Both the position numbers and the translations under genes were made by a program. A stretch of DNA of 64,000 nt from Adiantum capillus-veneris. Taxonomy: Eukaryota > Streptophyta > Polypodiopsida > Polypodiales > Pteridaceae. The notes beneath the pieces were generated by a model. It was not told where the DNA came from. It ran no database searches and worked only from the letters and a program-made list of their open reading frames with translations. Where the stretch lies: the NCBI GenBank assembly GCA_014529385.2, contig CM043965.1:12787912-12851911 (forward strand), read 5' to 3'. This document shows, piece after piece, positions 24,110 through 34,788 of this stretch (position 1 is the first letter of the stretch; each line of letters begins with the position of its first letter).

Positions 24110-24111
24110 TA

Positions 24112-24585
24112 CATGGGAAGAAGGTCTTCTTACGTAAGGTTTTATGGGGAGCCATGCACACTGGGATAAAGGTTTGCACCATGGGAATTGGTTTGGATAA
24201 ATGCTTGCAATGCAGAACGGCTAGTGAAGACTTCCCTCACCTTTTCAAAGATATTATGACAATTAGTAGCCTTGCAAGCATGATTTGCAAATGGGTTCAA
24301 AAAACCTGGAAAATAGGATTCTTCAAGAATGATCTCTTCTTGGAAGGGAAGGCATTCAAGATACAAGTGCTACTCATCGCAACACCAATCATGAGATCAT
24401 TTTGCTACTTCAAACATGTTTGGAAGGCAAGGAACTATCAGATCTTTGAGAACATCATGGAAACAGCTAAGTTCACGAAGATAATACAAGAAAGCAGGGG
24501 GGTGTTCATTGCCAATGGGAAACAAATGAACTCTGATGAGTGGAGCATCTCCATGGGTGCCGCAATGACTGACTTGCATGGGTAA
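24112..24585 (+). pseudogene. LINE (non-LTR retrotransposon) RT C-terminal fragment
   Basis: The reading frame has KKVFLRKVLWGAMHTGIKV, then a Cys-rich CLQCRTASEDFPHLF, then IMRSFCYFKHVWKARNYQIFE. This is the plant LINE zf-RVT pattern (W...hrgLkv...CprC...ED..HlF...W...iWkaRN) found downstream of the polymerase domain. Only this C-terminal piece is present. No upstream YADD block or endonuclease is visible, which fits 5' truncation or later loss. The frame is open for over 140 codons. Confidence 0.6.
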
Positions 24586-24599
24586 GGATATGGGCTCAT

Positions 24600-25314
24600 C
24601 CATTGTTGTGGGGTGGCTCCCCTATCAGCAGATGTATCTCTGTGAGATATCTCTTCCCTTGAAGATGTCATGGTTCGTCACGAGCATGGAAAAAAAATGT
24701 ATTGTCTTGGTTATGCTAATAAAATTCACTCACCGCATGAACTAAGAGTTTTGGGGGAAAAAAGCTGTTGATCTGGTCCTTTCATTGTGTATTCTTGCTC
24801 GATTTCATCTTTGCTCGGAAGTGCTCACTCGGGGATTGGGATTCCCCTTAATGAAGTAGTCTTCTCAAAAGTAACCTTGAGGTGAAGCTCTACACAATTA
24901 TGTACTCTTTGAAAACAAGAAAGAAACAATTGTGCTATGATAAGGTAAGATTCAGTATTTTGATAAGTAATCCCTAAATTTATCATTCCTGGGTGTTTCC
25001 AAAGACCTTAGGGGTGACTCTAAGTATCCCAATCTTGTGTATGTTGCATTATCAAGCTCCTTTAGCATAGATTTTTTGAAACATGATTTTCAAATGGTCT
25101 TCATAAGCACGACTCTGGCTTCAAGTGCTCATTGACTTTTTACATGAGTTCTGGAAAAAAAAGGGCCATAGAGTCATGCTAATTCCTTGGGGGCACTCAA
25201 AAAGAGGGGTTACAAGGGAGCACCATTTGGCCAAAAATGGGTTCCTATTGGGCAGTTTGCTCCCCCTTATGGCTGCTCTAGTGGAGGGTCCCTAGGGCAC
25301 TAACATGGTCTTAG
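24600..25314. other. Unassigned spacer
   Basis: No gene or element boundary is recognised. Confidence 0.45.
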
Positions 25315-25692
25315 GACCCATTTTTTAAAAGCAAAAAACTTGGCTCCCATATCTATCATGATTTTATTATGGAAAATAAGATTTTGGTTTTGCCCCTATA
25401 CTATAATCTCTTACAAGTTGATCAATTGTTCTTGAATTTATTCATGGTGGTTATTGAAGAGTTTTATGTGCTAAAGAAGAAAAATGGGTCCTAGGACCAT
25501 GCTAGGGCCCTAGGGACCCTAAAAAAGAGTGGGCCAAATAGAAACCCCTAGGACCCTTTTTTAAAAATCCATGGAATTGGCTTCCATATCTATCATGAAT
25601 TTATTATGTAAAAGAAGATTTTCATATTATTGCTAAAATGATTCTTGAATTGATCCATGGTGGTTAAAGAATAATTCTTTGTGCTAAAGAAA
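25315..25692. repeat. Diverged tandem duplication, ~238-bp period
   Basis: The block GGACCC-TTTTTTAAAA, then TTGGCTCCCATATCTATCATG, then CATGGTGGTTA and GTGCTAAAGAA starts at about 25,315 and recurs at about 25,553 with many substitutions. Non-coding. Confidence 0.75.
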
Positions 25693-25910
25693 AAAGCTAT
25701 GTTTGATGGAGAGATCTTGCTAAAGCATAGTTCTTCTTTTTTAACACAAATGGAATGTGTGTCAATTCCTCATCCAAAAGTGAGTATCAAGACAATCCTA
25801 ATCACATGGTAAGTATCATCGAATTTCGACTAAAAATACATACAAGATCATATCCCATAATGTATCTATTTTTAGCCTTTGGGGATGCTGCCCCCAAACT
25901 CCCCCGCCAA

Positions 25911-25943
<33 letters not shown>
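25911..25943. repeat. 33-nt G homopolymer
   Basis: An unbroken run of 33 G follows a C-rich stretch (CTGCCCCCAAACTCCCCC). It can form a G-quadruplex, or a hairpin with the C runs. Homopolymers this long are also prone to assembly length error. Confidence 0.93.
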
Positions 25944-25946
<3 letters not shown>

Positions 25947-26171
25947 GATAGTTTTTGTGGGTCCCCCTTGGATACTCCCACCAAAAGTAGCCAAGAGATG
26001 GGATCCAAGGTAAACATGCAATAGAAAAGGTACCATGATCCATATCCTACCATAATGGTATAATTTTCGCATCTCCTGGCATAATAGTATAGTTTGCTAC
26101 ACCCAACTGTTGAGTACTATTAAGCTTAGTGAAGATACTATAGTATTAAGTAGAACTATCCAAGATAGTGG
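25944..26171. other. Spacer before the minus-strand copia element
   Basis: No feature is recognised apart from the left target copy AGTGG at 26,167-26,171. Confidence 0.5.
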
Positions 26172-26490
26172 TGATGGGAATGGGATTATGCTAGCTAGGG
26201 TGTATGAAAGAGAAACATCATGGACACAAGTGAGTGTGTGTGGCTAGACTATCACTCAAGCAAGTTAGATTCCAAGATCAATTAACTGGGACTCATAAAC
26301 ACAATCTTGAGTCTTTGCTAAGCCATCACAAGATCACCATACACAAGGGTGAAAAAGAGACTTATGTTTATTCATTCATGAAATGAGCTTTAAGTAGCTC
26401 TACAGCCTTGTACCACCGCATGTGGGATAATTCAACCTTTCTTCTCCTTTACGCATACTCTGTACTCTAGGACAAAGTTCACACTTTAAA
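26172..26490 (-). repeat. 3' LTR of minus-strand copia element
   Basis: On the plus strand it starts TGATGGGAATGGG and shares CTAGCTAGGGTG, TTTATTCATTCAT and GAGCTTTAAGTAGCTCTACA with the partner at 29,740. The inner end has TTTAAA where the partner has TTTACA, so the terminal TG is mutated. An AAAGGGATAAT purine run next to it on the minus strand is a probable polypurine tract. Confidence 0.85.
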
Positions 26491-26743
26491 ATTATCCCTT
26501 TAAGGTTTGAAGAAAACTAAAGAAATGGACATCTTTGGCACACTCCAATCAAGAGCAGAAAGAACATCTCCAATCCAGGATACCATCCCCAATCCAGGAG
26601 ACAAACTATCTCTAATCTAGAGACACTCAACACCTCCCCTCAAACAGATGTATAAAACAGAGACCAAGCTAGTCCAATCTATCTCGATAACATAATAAAA
26701 TTGAAAGGGAAAGAAAAAAAAACCTAGAGAATGTCCTCGTAGA

Positions 26744-27590
26744 CTAGAAGGCTATTGCTGCCTTCTTCTTCATATTATCTTTGTCTTCTTTTGCCAAATA
26801 CACTTTGGGCCTTGGATTTTTTTTTGTTCTTCCTTTGTCCTTTTTGAAGCACTTGAAAGGAAGATGACCCTTCTTTCCGCAATTGCTGCAAGTCTTTGTT
26901 GATGCTAGACAATCCTTTGCTATGTGCCCTTCTTTGTAAAACTTGAAACAAGTTTTATTACTAGATCCAACTCCAAAAGCTCCTCCCCCAAAAGAAGCAA
27001 TCCTCCCTTGTTTCTTTTCCTTGGACATTAAAGAGTTGATGACATCTTGAAAATCTATTGTTGGATCCTTCTCCTCAATGATGGTCATGATTTGGTAAAA
27101 GCTAGGTGGTAAGGCTGTTAGAAGACCTGTATTTTTTTCCTCCTCTTGTATTGGCACCGTTTACATAAGCTAGTTGTATGGTCATGCTTTTGAGGCGATT
27201 GGCCAAGCTTGCAATATCTTCATTATGTTCCATTTGTAAATCTGTGTAGATCTTTCTTTATGTTTACTTGGCTCTTTTTTTTCCTAGATCGAAAGTTATT
27301 TTCTAGTGCTCTCCATGCAGCTAATGAGATATCACAATCATCAATAAAGTGTTCATAATTTTCATGTAGTGCAATGATTATGATTCTTAATGCCTACTCA
27401 TCCTTGTCTTGATTTTGTGCACTCATAGCTCATGTAAGAACTTGTGCGCCAGTAGTAAATGTCGGATTAGTGAGTGGTTGACTATTCCCCACACTTGGTT
27501 TTTCATGAAGCATCCTTTTAACTTGGTTTTCCAAGTATGAAAGCCCTCCGCATTCAATTTCCCAAGCCCCTTCTCTTCTATTGTGCTAAT
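26744..27590 (-). pseudogene. gag: copia gag remnant with two zinc knuckles
   Basis: On the minus strand the N-terminal part shows FHTWKTKLKGCFMKNQVWGI and ALHENYEHFIDDCDISLAAW, the UBN2-type gag fold, in several frames with stops. The best open part (27,157-26,744) has LLTALPPSFYQIMTIIEEK and two knuckles. The first is CFKFYKEGHIAKDC, with its second Cys lost. The second is intact, CSNCGKKGHLPFKC. Tandem knuckles are usual in this branch of copia. Pol does not follow; the 3' LTR begins about 250 bp downstream. Confidence 0.8.
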
Positions 27591-28382
27591 AGAAGGGTCT
27601 TAGCTTAGGAGACTCTCTTAGCCAGTGTCAACCTCTTTACACGAGCACAATCTGTCCTTAGAAATGATTTATTTTTAGTTATTTCGCGTGGATGCAAGAT
27701 TTTAAGAGTTTTAATTGCAAGAGAAAGAGAGAGAGAAAGGTCAAATCTCCTTGTGAAGCTCCTCTTGACTGGCGATGAAGCCACTCTGCATAAAAGTCGG
27801 AGTGAGTTAGAGAGTTGGCAATGTAATGGTTTGCCTCCTTCGAGTTGAAATATTATATAAATAAGTAGAGTTGGGTAAGAAGAAATGTGGTTCTTTGGCT
27901 TGTGACTGCTCACGGGAGTTGTTTCTTAACAAGCTGTGTAGACACTATCTGTGAGAATAACCTCTAAAGAGTGGGAGCTCAAAGTGGGTGGACAATTGTT
28001 GCAAGCGCAAACACTCTCCAGACTTTAGTATCTTGATTCCTTGGTGCTAAAGGTCTATGAGAATAGGTGATTTGGAAAATGCAAGACCAATGGGTGTGTT
28101 TCAATGAGGGTGGCTGCCTTTAAACATAAACTCCAAAGTAGAGCAAGTATGTCCCTATGATTTTAAAATTTTTGTTAAAGCTTAGAATCTGAACAGATGC
28201 CGCTTTGGCATGGCGAGGCAAAAAGGAGATGAAGGCACAAGCAGTAGGTAGCAACGCAGGCAGTAGGTATCAGCGTAGGGTTCACAAGGGAGGATAGTGC
28301 AGATAACGAGCAGCACATGCAGCAGGTTGACGGGGCACGAGTTCATTTTTTTTCAAACTTACAAATCGTGGGAGCTGCAGCT

Positions 28383-28465
28383 CGGTGTGGTGGCTGAGCT
28401 GGTTAGGCTGTCCGTTTGAAGGCGTTCAATGCTCACTGCTAGAGTTCAATTCCACTATTCTTCGT
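28383..28465 (+). ncRNA. tRNA-like body, probable SINE head or tRNA pseudogene
   Basis: TGGCTGAGCTGG at 28,391-28,402 fits a pol III A box. GTTCAATTCC at 28,444-28,453 fits a B box. The spacing of about 53 bp suits a class II (long variable arm) tRNA such as Leu or Ser. The acceptor stem does not pair convincingly, so this is not a functional tRNA gene. A tRNA-derived SINE is the best guess. Its tail and target duplication were not found. Confidence 0.45.
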
Positions 28466-29213
28466 TTTACAAGGTGTGGTCTTCATGAGATCCGCATGGA
28501 ATCTCTATAGAATTGAATAAAATAGTGAAGCTACCAGTATGTACTAGTAGTGCCAAAATAAATAAATAAATGTAGTGCCCATAGGTATTGGCCTTGCAGG
28601 TAGTTGTCGATTTGGACGAGCTGAGTATGAGTGGCATCGCAGGTCTTTGCATAGGTCCAACGTGGCAAAGGGCTAGCAGCCTGGCTGGTCAACAGACTCC
28701 AATGGACTTGGTGCAATGTTCGCAATACGTTTTAGCAGAGGTTGGGACTTGATAGAATTTGTCGAGGCTAGTGGATAGTGCAAATAGGATATCTTTGAGC
28801 AGAGATGACAAGGAGGCTTGCACGTTTGATCACAGGATGTGTAGGTAGTGAGGGTGTTGCCAAGGCTTGCAACAATAAACTAAGATTAGGCAATGGCCCG
28901 TGATGCAGATTTGGTGATGTTGTGGCGAGTGCAAGGAGCGAGGGCCAATTGAGCAAACAAAAATAGTTGTGTGGTGTTGATGAGACCTTGAGCAAAAAAC
29001 CGGGCTTTGATGGCAGCGTAAAGAGAATCTTTCAGTGGTGCAGGGCCAACAATGGTAGCTGATGATGATGGCCCAAGAAGGGTGGTGAGGAATGGGGATG
29101 ATGAATCTCTGAATGTCGACGAGAATGGTGGGGTCGATAGTTGATCAACTCAAATTTGCCAAAAAAAATATTATTTTTTTCTTATTTTGGGGTGGGCTCC
29201 CACCAAAAATAGT

Positions 29214-29214
<1 letters not shown>

Positions 29215-29296
<82 letters not shown>
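29215..29296. repeat. (CA)n microsatellite, 82 bp
   Basis: Uninterrupted CA run inside the minus-strand copia element. Confidence 0.97.
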
Positions 29297-29298
<2 letters not shown>

Positions 29299-29725
29299 AA
29301 GGAATTCATAAGTTGAAAGAGTAGTAATCATGTGAGAATGATCAGCTAGTTAATTGTGCATGTGAAGTCTAATTAAAGGAAGTAGGTACTCTTCGGATTG
29401 CTCTCAATAATGACTTCACCCACACATAAATTACACAAGGTGATAATGATTATGGCAATTGATTATGCTAATGGGAAGTAGTCTAAAAAGGACCGAAATT
29501 GCAAAATAATTATTTCACGCACACACAATCGATGCTAAATGCAAGTTCCCTTTCACCTAATCACCAATGGGTACTGGAGCATGCTCTTGCCCAAGTGTCG
29601 ATTAGGGATTGGGACTATTGAGCTAATGAAAATATAATTAGTGAATACTATTGACGAATGCTAATTAAAAAATGCTAATCACTAACACAAAACCATAGCA
29701 ATGAATCTAACTAACATACCCTGGT

Positions 29726-29737
29726 GCTCTGATACCA
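29726..29737 (-). other. Primer-binding site of minus-strand copia element
   Basis: On the minus strand this reads TGGTATCAGAGC and lies two bases inside the 5' LTR. It is the initiator tRNA-Met site, and it fixes the element's orientation. Confidence 0.92.
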
Positions 29738-29739
29738 CT

Positions 29740-30068
29740 TGATGGGAATGGGACCGTGCTAGCTAGGGTGGATGAAAGAGAAACATTGTGCGCACAAGTT
29801 TGTGTGTGACTAGATTATCACTCAAGTGAATTAGGTTCCAAGATTAATTAGCTAATTGGACTCATAAACACAATATTGAGTATTTGCTAAGCCATCACAA
29901 GCTCACCATAAACAAGGGAGATGCAATCCAAAATAGACTTGTGTTTATTCATTCATAAGATGAGCTTTAAGTAGCTCTACAACCTTTCACCATTGCATGT
30001 GGGATAATTCCACCTTTCTTCTCCTTGACTCATACTCTTGTACTCTAGGGCAAATATCACACTTTACA
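29740..30068 (-). repeat. 5' LTR of minus-strand copia element
   Basis: Direct repeat partner of 26,172-26,490. On the minus strand it starts TGTAAAGTGTGATATTTGCC and ends CCCATTCCCATCA. Confidence 0.87.
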
Positions 30069-30073
30069 AGTGG

Positions 30074-30686
30074 TGATGATTGTAATGTCTCTAATTTGAC
30101 TACCAAAAGTCTATTGTTGAAAGTTGAAGTAAGGAAGCATTTTGTATTTGAAAAGATCTACACCACTTGTTACAAACCAAATAAAGTAGCAAACATATAA
30201 TTCATCTTTACAATAAAGATAATACATGCTTAGAAATAAAAAAATCAATTATAGTGCTACACATTTTATATAGCATCATCATCAGCATGATGTAAAATCT
30301 TTAATTAAAGAGGTTGAGGGACATTAAGAATAACAAGGCAATCTTGAGAGGCATGTGGTACTTGTTTGATAGCAAGGCAAGGATAATTATACAAGAAAAT
30401 GATATTCTTGGCAATTTTTTTTCATCCTCCACCTTGAATACCAAAGCATCTTTAAGGTACTCTTGTAGTAGCCACTCACTATCTACACCTTTAACATTGT
30501 GGCATTGATGGTATTACAATGTTGATGGAATAAGGGGATGCGACTACTTGATATTGCAATGGAGAGGAATAAGGGGATGCGGATGTTTGGTATTGCATGG
30601 AGGGATTTTAAGGTTCCTCATAAACCAAGAATAGAGTGTTTCTTATTGCTGCGCATGGTTGCTTGCATCTCTCCCCTCAAAAAAAA
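30074..30686. other. Unassigned spacer
   Basis: No gene is recognised. GGAATAAGGGGATGCG is repeated about 40 bp apart (30,528 and 30,568), a small local duplication. Confidence 0.5.
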
Positions 30687-30938
30687 CTCGGGGGGTGCAC
30701 CTTTAAGAAACCATTCATATAACATGCGTTCAAAGGGAAACCCCTTTACTTATATGCTTAACGTAATAAAATGACCCTTTTTTCTTGTGAAACTTACCAA
30801 TTTTTCTCTAAAATCAATTAAATCCCCCCTTTCATTGATATAGTCTTGTTAAGATTTTAAAGTTAAATTTGGAAATTAAAAACCCATTCATTTGAACTCA
30901 CGTGGTAACTTATATGTCTAAGAGGTGAACCCCCCAGG
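30687..30938. mobile_element. 252-bp MITE, copy 2 (inverted relative to copy 1)
   Basis: It starts CTCGGGGGGTGCACCT and ends GTGAACCCCCCAGG, an inverted repeat with a few mismatches. Read in this direction it aligns with the reverse complement of the element at 8133-8381: both have ATATAAC(A/G)TGC(G/A)TTCAAAGG, then AATAAAATGACCC, then a CCCC(T)CTTT block near the 3' half. The length agrees within 3 bp. The 8-bp target duplication is not evident here (A-rich left flank), so this copy is older or was altered at its border. Confidence 0.82.
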
Positions 30939-32519
30939 AAACAAGTTGACTCTATAATAAAAAAACAATTTGTGAGCACAAAGGGACAAAATATAAAATG
31001 AGATCATTCTAGTAATCTAGTGAAAATTATGCAACGAAGAAACTAGAAGGAAAATCTTGGACACTCTCCATAAATATGAGCCTTACTTGTAGTGTAAGAT
31101 TAAATTGCATGATATGCAACACTAGATGGTGCACCAAAACCACCAACAAAATATCACACCCTAATGGTACGAGGAACTATCTACACTATAATTGATAGAG
31201 GTGTGAAGCCCTAGGCGTTCAAATCCATAAAGTGCCTTTTTGTCTCTAGCACAATAAAGTTAGATATGGAGATACTATCAAGCTCTGAATGTAAGTTACA
31301 AGGACAATTTCATTACCACTCTATCCTTATGTTGGAGGTGAACCCTTGCAATGCTCACTCACCGCTTACACCTCCTATTGTTATGGCGTACAGGTCCTTC
31401 GAGCCCATCCTTTTGTTACCTTCAAGAGTTGAGTTCCACATGTAGTGTGAGTGAATGGAAGTATGAGGAGAAGAAGGAGGATCTTGTTTCATGTTGCAAT
31501 GGAGGTGAGAGAAGAGGGAGGAGCTAGCTTGGTGTGAAAAATGTGGTGGACAAGGGGAAAATAAGGGTGAAGATCTTTCTTGGTGCTACAATGGAGGTGG
31601 AAGAAAGCTAATAGAGAGAGAACGTGTGACTATAGGGTGCATGCAACAATGGAGAGCTTGAAAACAATTTGTAAAGAGAGAAAATCACTTTTTAGCTATA
31701 CGGTAGGCTTGGGAGAATTTGAAGGGTGGAAATTGATGTTTTGACTTTTTTTATATAAAATATTTTTTTTTGGGTTTCTGAGTGCACGTTTTTACTTTTA
31801 AAGGTCAAAAAATGCTTTTTTGACCAAAGAATAGGTTTGGGGGGCTTTTAAGGAGGGAAAATATGAGTTTGATTTTTTTTTTTAATCTCAAAATTTTCAT
31901 GGATTTTTTAATTCAGACCAAAAAGTGCGAGAAAAGCGGTCAAATTCCATGCCTTTCCCCTAGCCATCTCCCTTACCTTCTCACTAGGTAAGAGGTTATT
32001 AAGAGGTGAAAGGCTACCTTGTCCCCCTACTTTTTTGAGGGTATAGAGTCTCTCCACCACCCTCTTTGTATTGGTTGGCCTCTACTTAACCTTAATCCCA
32101 AAGAGCCCCTAGAGGGTTCACATTTTTCCAAATGGATGATGTCAATGAACAACATGCCCATGTAAACTGCTTTCATGTGTTACCACCAACATATACGGCT
32201 CTCGATGAAAGACTGGTATGGGAAAAAGGATGTAAGTATAAGTGCGCAAGTAGAAGCTCTAACTTTGAAACTCGAGATATAAGTAAGTACAAGGGTAGAA
32301 CCTTGATCGTATGAACCAAGATTTGGTTCATCGAACATTTTTGCATTTACACACCTTTTTCAAAGTAGCTTGTAACCTTTAATAAATTCTAATTGGGGAA
32401 AATTAGATTTTGATATGATTTAGATTATTTTAAGATCATAATATTTGAGTTCTAACATATCTATTCTCAATTCTAACTAACTTGAGCAATGGGTGTGTGT
32501 GTGTGTTTGTAGAGTGACT
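30939..32519. other. Non-coding spacer
   Basis: AT-rich with T and A runs (31,750-31,900) and two weakly similar GA-rich lines at 31,480-31,600 containing CAATGGAGGTG. No gene is recognised. A short (TG)n run precedes the gypsy remnant. Confidence 0.5.
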
Positions 32520-33760
32520 GACATTCTACCTCAAGAGATATGGGTGGATATACTCTCTCACCTTGTGGTGTGAGCCTTGTTGATATTGGAGAATGGTTAA
32601 GTCTTGTTGTGGTGACCCCCAAGAACATGATGGAAGATGGAGAATCTGTGTTAATTATAAGCCATTTAATGCATCCACAAAGAAGGATCCTTATCCCTTG
32701 CCTTTTATTGACAAAGTTCTGGACTCAATTGAAGGACATGAACGATATAGTGTGTGGGATGGTTTTTTAGGTTTTTTCAAAATGTCTATTGCTCTTGAAG
32801 ATTGCAAGAAGACTACTTTAATAACTCCATGGGGATGCTTTTGTTATTGTATCCAACCATTTGTGCTTATCAATGGACCTTGCGAGTACCAAAGAAGAGT
32901 TAATTGGGCGTTCAATCCACATTTGGGGAAGTTTATCAAAGGTTTCATTCAATCATTTCTGTGTGTGTAGTACTCAACTAGATCATTTTATGAATCTTGA
33001 GATGGCATTTAGATGATATGGTGACTATGGAGGACAATTAAATTCAAATAAATGTCATTTGGCACAACCTAGAGTCAAGATCTTGGGAAATGTGATATTA
33101 GAGAATGGAATAGATCCATATTCTAAGAAGTTCAAGGCATTAATGTCTCTACCATACCCAAAGGATACAAAGAAACTAGCCACTTTTATCCAGGAAGTTA
33201 GGTATATGAGTAGATTAATGTCCTTATCATCATAGATTCTCTATCCTTTAGAGCAAGCAGCAAAGGTTGACCCCTTAATTTGGACTGTTGAATGTGAAGA
33301 GTTTTTTTGAGAAAGTCAATGAGATTTTGGGTTCTCTTCCTACTATGCAGGCTCTCGATTGGGAAGAAGAGTTTTATGTGAATCCATCAGTGGGAGAAGA
33401 TGCTACTGGTGCCATGCTTTTACAAAAAGGAAAAGGATCACAATATATGAGGCCCATATATTGTGCCAACCCAGTTAAGAATTTACTGAGAGAGGTTAAC
33501 CTAAAGTGAAGCTTGTTATGGTTAGCATCATATATTCTTATAAAATATTTAGGCATTATCTCCTACCATAGCCTTTTACTTTTTTGACAATCTATTCTCT
33601 ACTTCCTCAATTCTTCAATAACTCAAACACGTGAAAGATAGTAATGAAATGGATAATTGAGCTTCAAGAGTTTCAATTCTCATTTATGGTCGAGGAAAGC
33701 ACTAGAGCTAATTTTGAATATCTTTTTACATGGTTAGCGTGCAAATGACAAGGAAAACGA
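32520..33760 (+). pseudogene. gypsy RT-RNase H remnant
   Basis: Across several frames one can read RWRICVNYKPFNASTKKDPY, FIDKVLDSIEGHERYSVWDG, KKTTLITPWGCFCY, LNSNKCHLAQPRVKILG-like thumb sequence, DWEEEFYVNPSVGEDATGAM and an RNase H tail (RIVMKWIIELQEFQFSF). The catalytic aspartates of RT are not readable because the region around 32,960-33,010 is shifted. At least four frame changes or stops mark it as long dead. Its closest relative in the window is the minus-strand remnant at 40,718-43,271. Confidence 0.82.
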
Positions 33761-33790
33761 GTTCATCTATACCTCTCACTTCAGAGTGGC

Positions 33791-34375
33791 CTATAAAATT
33801 TACAATCTTAAAGTAAATCATTATTGATTATTCTACATAGAAGCACAAAGATTAACATTCGTCATTTTAAGAGTGTAGAGATGCATACTTTATGCCCTCT
33901 TCATCTTAATGCGACTTTCGTTATTTTTGTGCTTCTATTTCTGTAGTAACATCACTGTTCATCACCAAATGACTTGGTGTTACTCTGAACGTAGATATAT
34001 ACAACAATTGATTTACATTTGAGATTGTTGAGTTGTTTGCTGATGGTTGTGTTGTGCGTTCCACACACTCCATTAGAAATAGCTTATAAAATTTACAATT
34101 TTAGATTAAGTTTTTCTGTCATATGTGTCACATAGAAACACAAGCATTACCACTCGTTATATTAAGAGTGAAGAGATGCATATTTTCATGCCCTCTTCAT
34201 CTTAATGTGACATACTGGTTACTCGTGTGTTTCATATTCCAGAAGAACATCATTTTTCATCATTAAATGACTTGGTGTTGTTTTGGACGTAAACACATAC
34301 GATAGGTAACTTACATCTGCAATTGTTAATTTATCCGCTGATAGTTATGTTGTGAGTTCCACACACTTTATCAGA
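33791..34375. repeat. Tandem duplication, ~292-bp period
   Basis: CTATAAAATTTACAAT, then CATAGAA(G/A)CACAA, GATGCATA, CCCTCTTCATCTTAATG, AATGACTTGGTGTT and GTTCCACACAC start at 33,791 and recur from 34,083. The two units align along their length with moderate divergence. The block lies between the gypsy remnant and the kinase-like gene. It may be the subterminal region of the element that carries the latter. Confidence 0.83.
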
Positions 34376-34788
34376 GATTAGATTGATAAAAACTATCAAT
34401 CTATCTTACAACAGCATCCAGGACTTGTGCTGAGAATATCTCACACTAGCTGAGCTACTCACATGTACGATTTTCCAACCCTTTAGATGTAATTTCTTTC
34501 ATCATCTCACACTTCTGCACATAGTAGGGTCCAGTTCTTGTGTTGAGAGCATCTCACACTCCTGGCCTGTCTCTCTCTCTCTCTCTAATTTAATTTTCAT
34601 GGTCGATTCGCACAATGTGGTTTGTAATCATAAGATTTTTTTAATTTTCAATAATTTAATATTTTTTAACAAATTTGTATCATCATTTAATATATATAGG
34701 GTTAACACTCATTATATAATAACTATGTAACTATGGTGTACAATCTTTTCGTAAGATAATTCTTAATTTATAATTTTGTCATACAAAT
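34376..34788. other. Upstream region of kinase-like gene
   Basis: AT-rich, with three TCTCACAC motifs (about 34,439, 34,505 and 34,552), a short CT run (34,570-34,586) and a TATATAAT-like box about 70 bp before the ATG. Related TCTCAC motifs in the opposite sense recur at 39,920-40,460 beyond the hAT gene. Promoter assignment is inference. Confidence 0.35.

Larger units (their letters stand above)
26172..30068 (-). mobile_element. Old copia-type LTR element carrying gag only
   Basis: Two direct repeats of about 320 bp (26,172-26,490 and 29,740-30,068) are flanked by the 5-bp duplication AGTGG (26,167-26,171 and 30,069-30,073). On the minus strand the 5' LTR ends CCCATCA. It is followed by the initiator tRNA-Met primer site TGGTATCAGAGC. 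The LTRs differ at roughly a tenth of positions plus small indels, so the insertion is old. Between them I find a broken copia gag but no integrase or RT. About 2.1 kb of unrelated sequence, including a tRNA-like SINE candidate and a (CA)n run, precedes gag. Confidence 0.86.

Noticed and set aside
25755-26024. Poly-Gly/poly-Pro frame over the G homopolymer
   Set aside because: Low-complexity artefact of a 33-nt G run.
28383-28465. Functional tRNA gene
   Set aside because: A and B boxes are present but the acceptor stem does not pair convincingly. Kept only as a SINE or pseudogene candidate.
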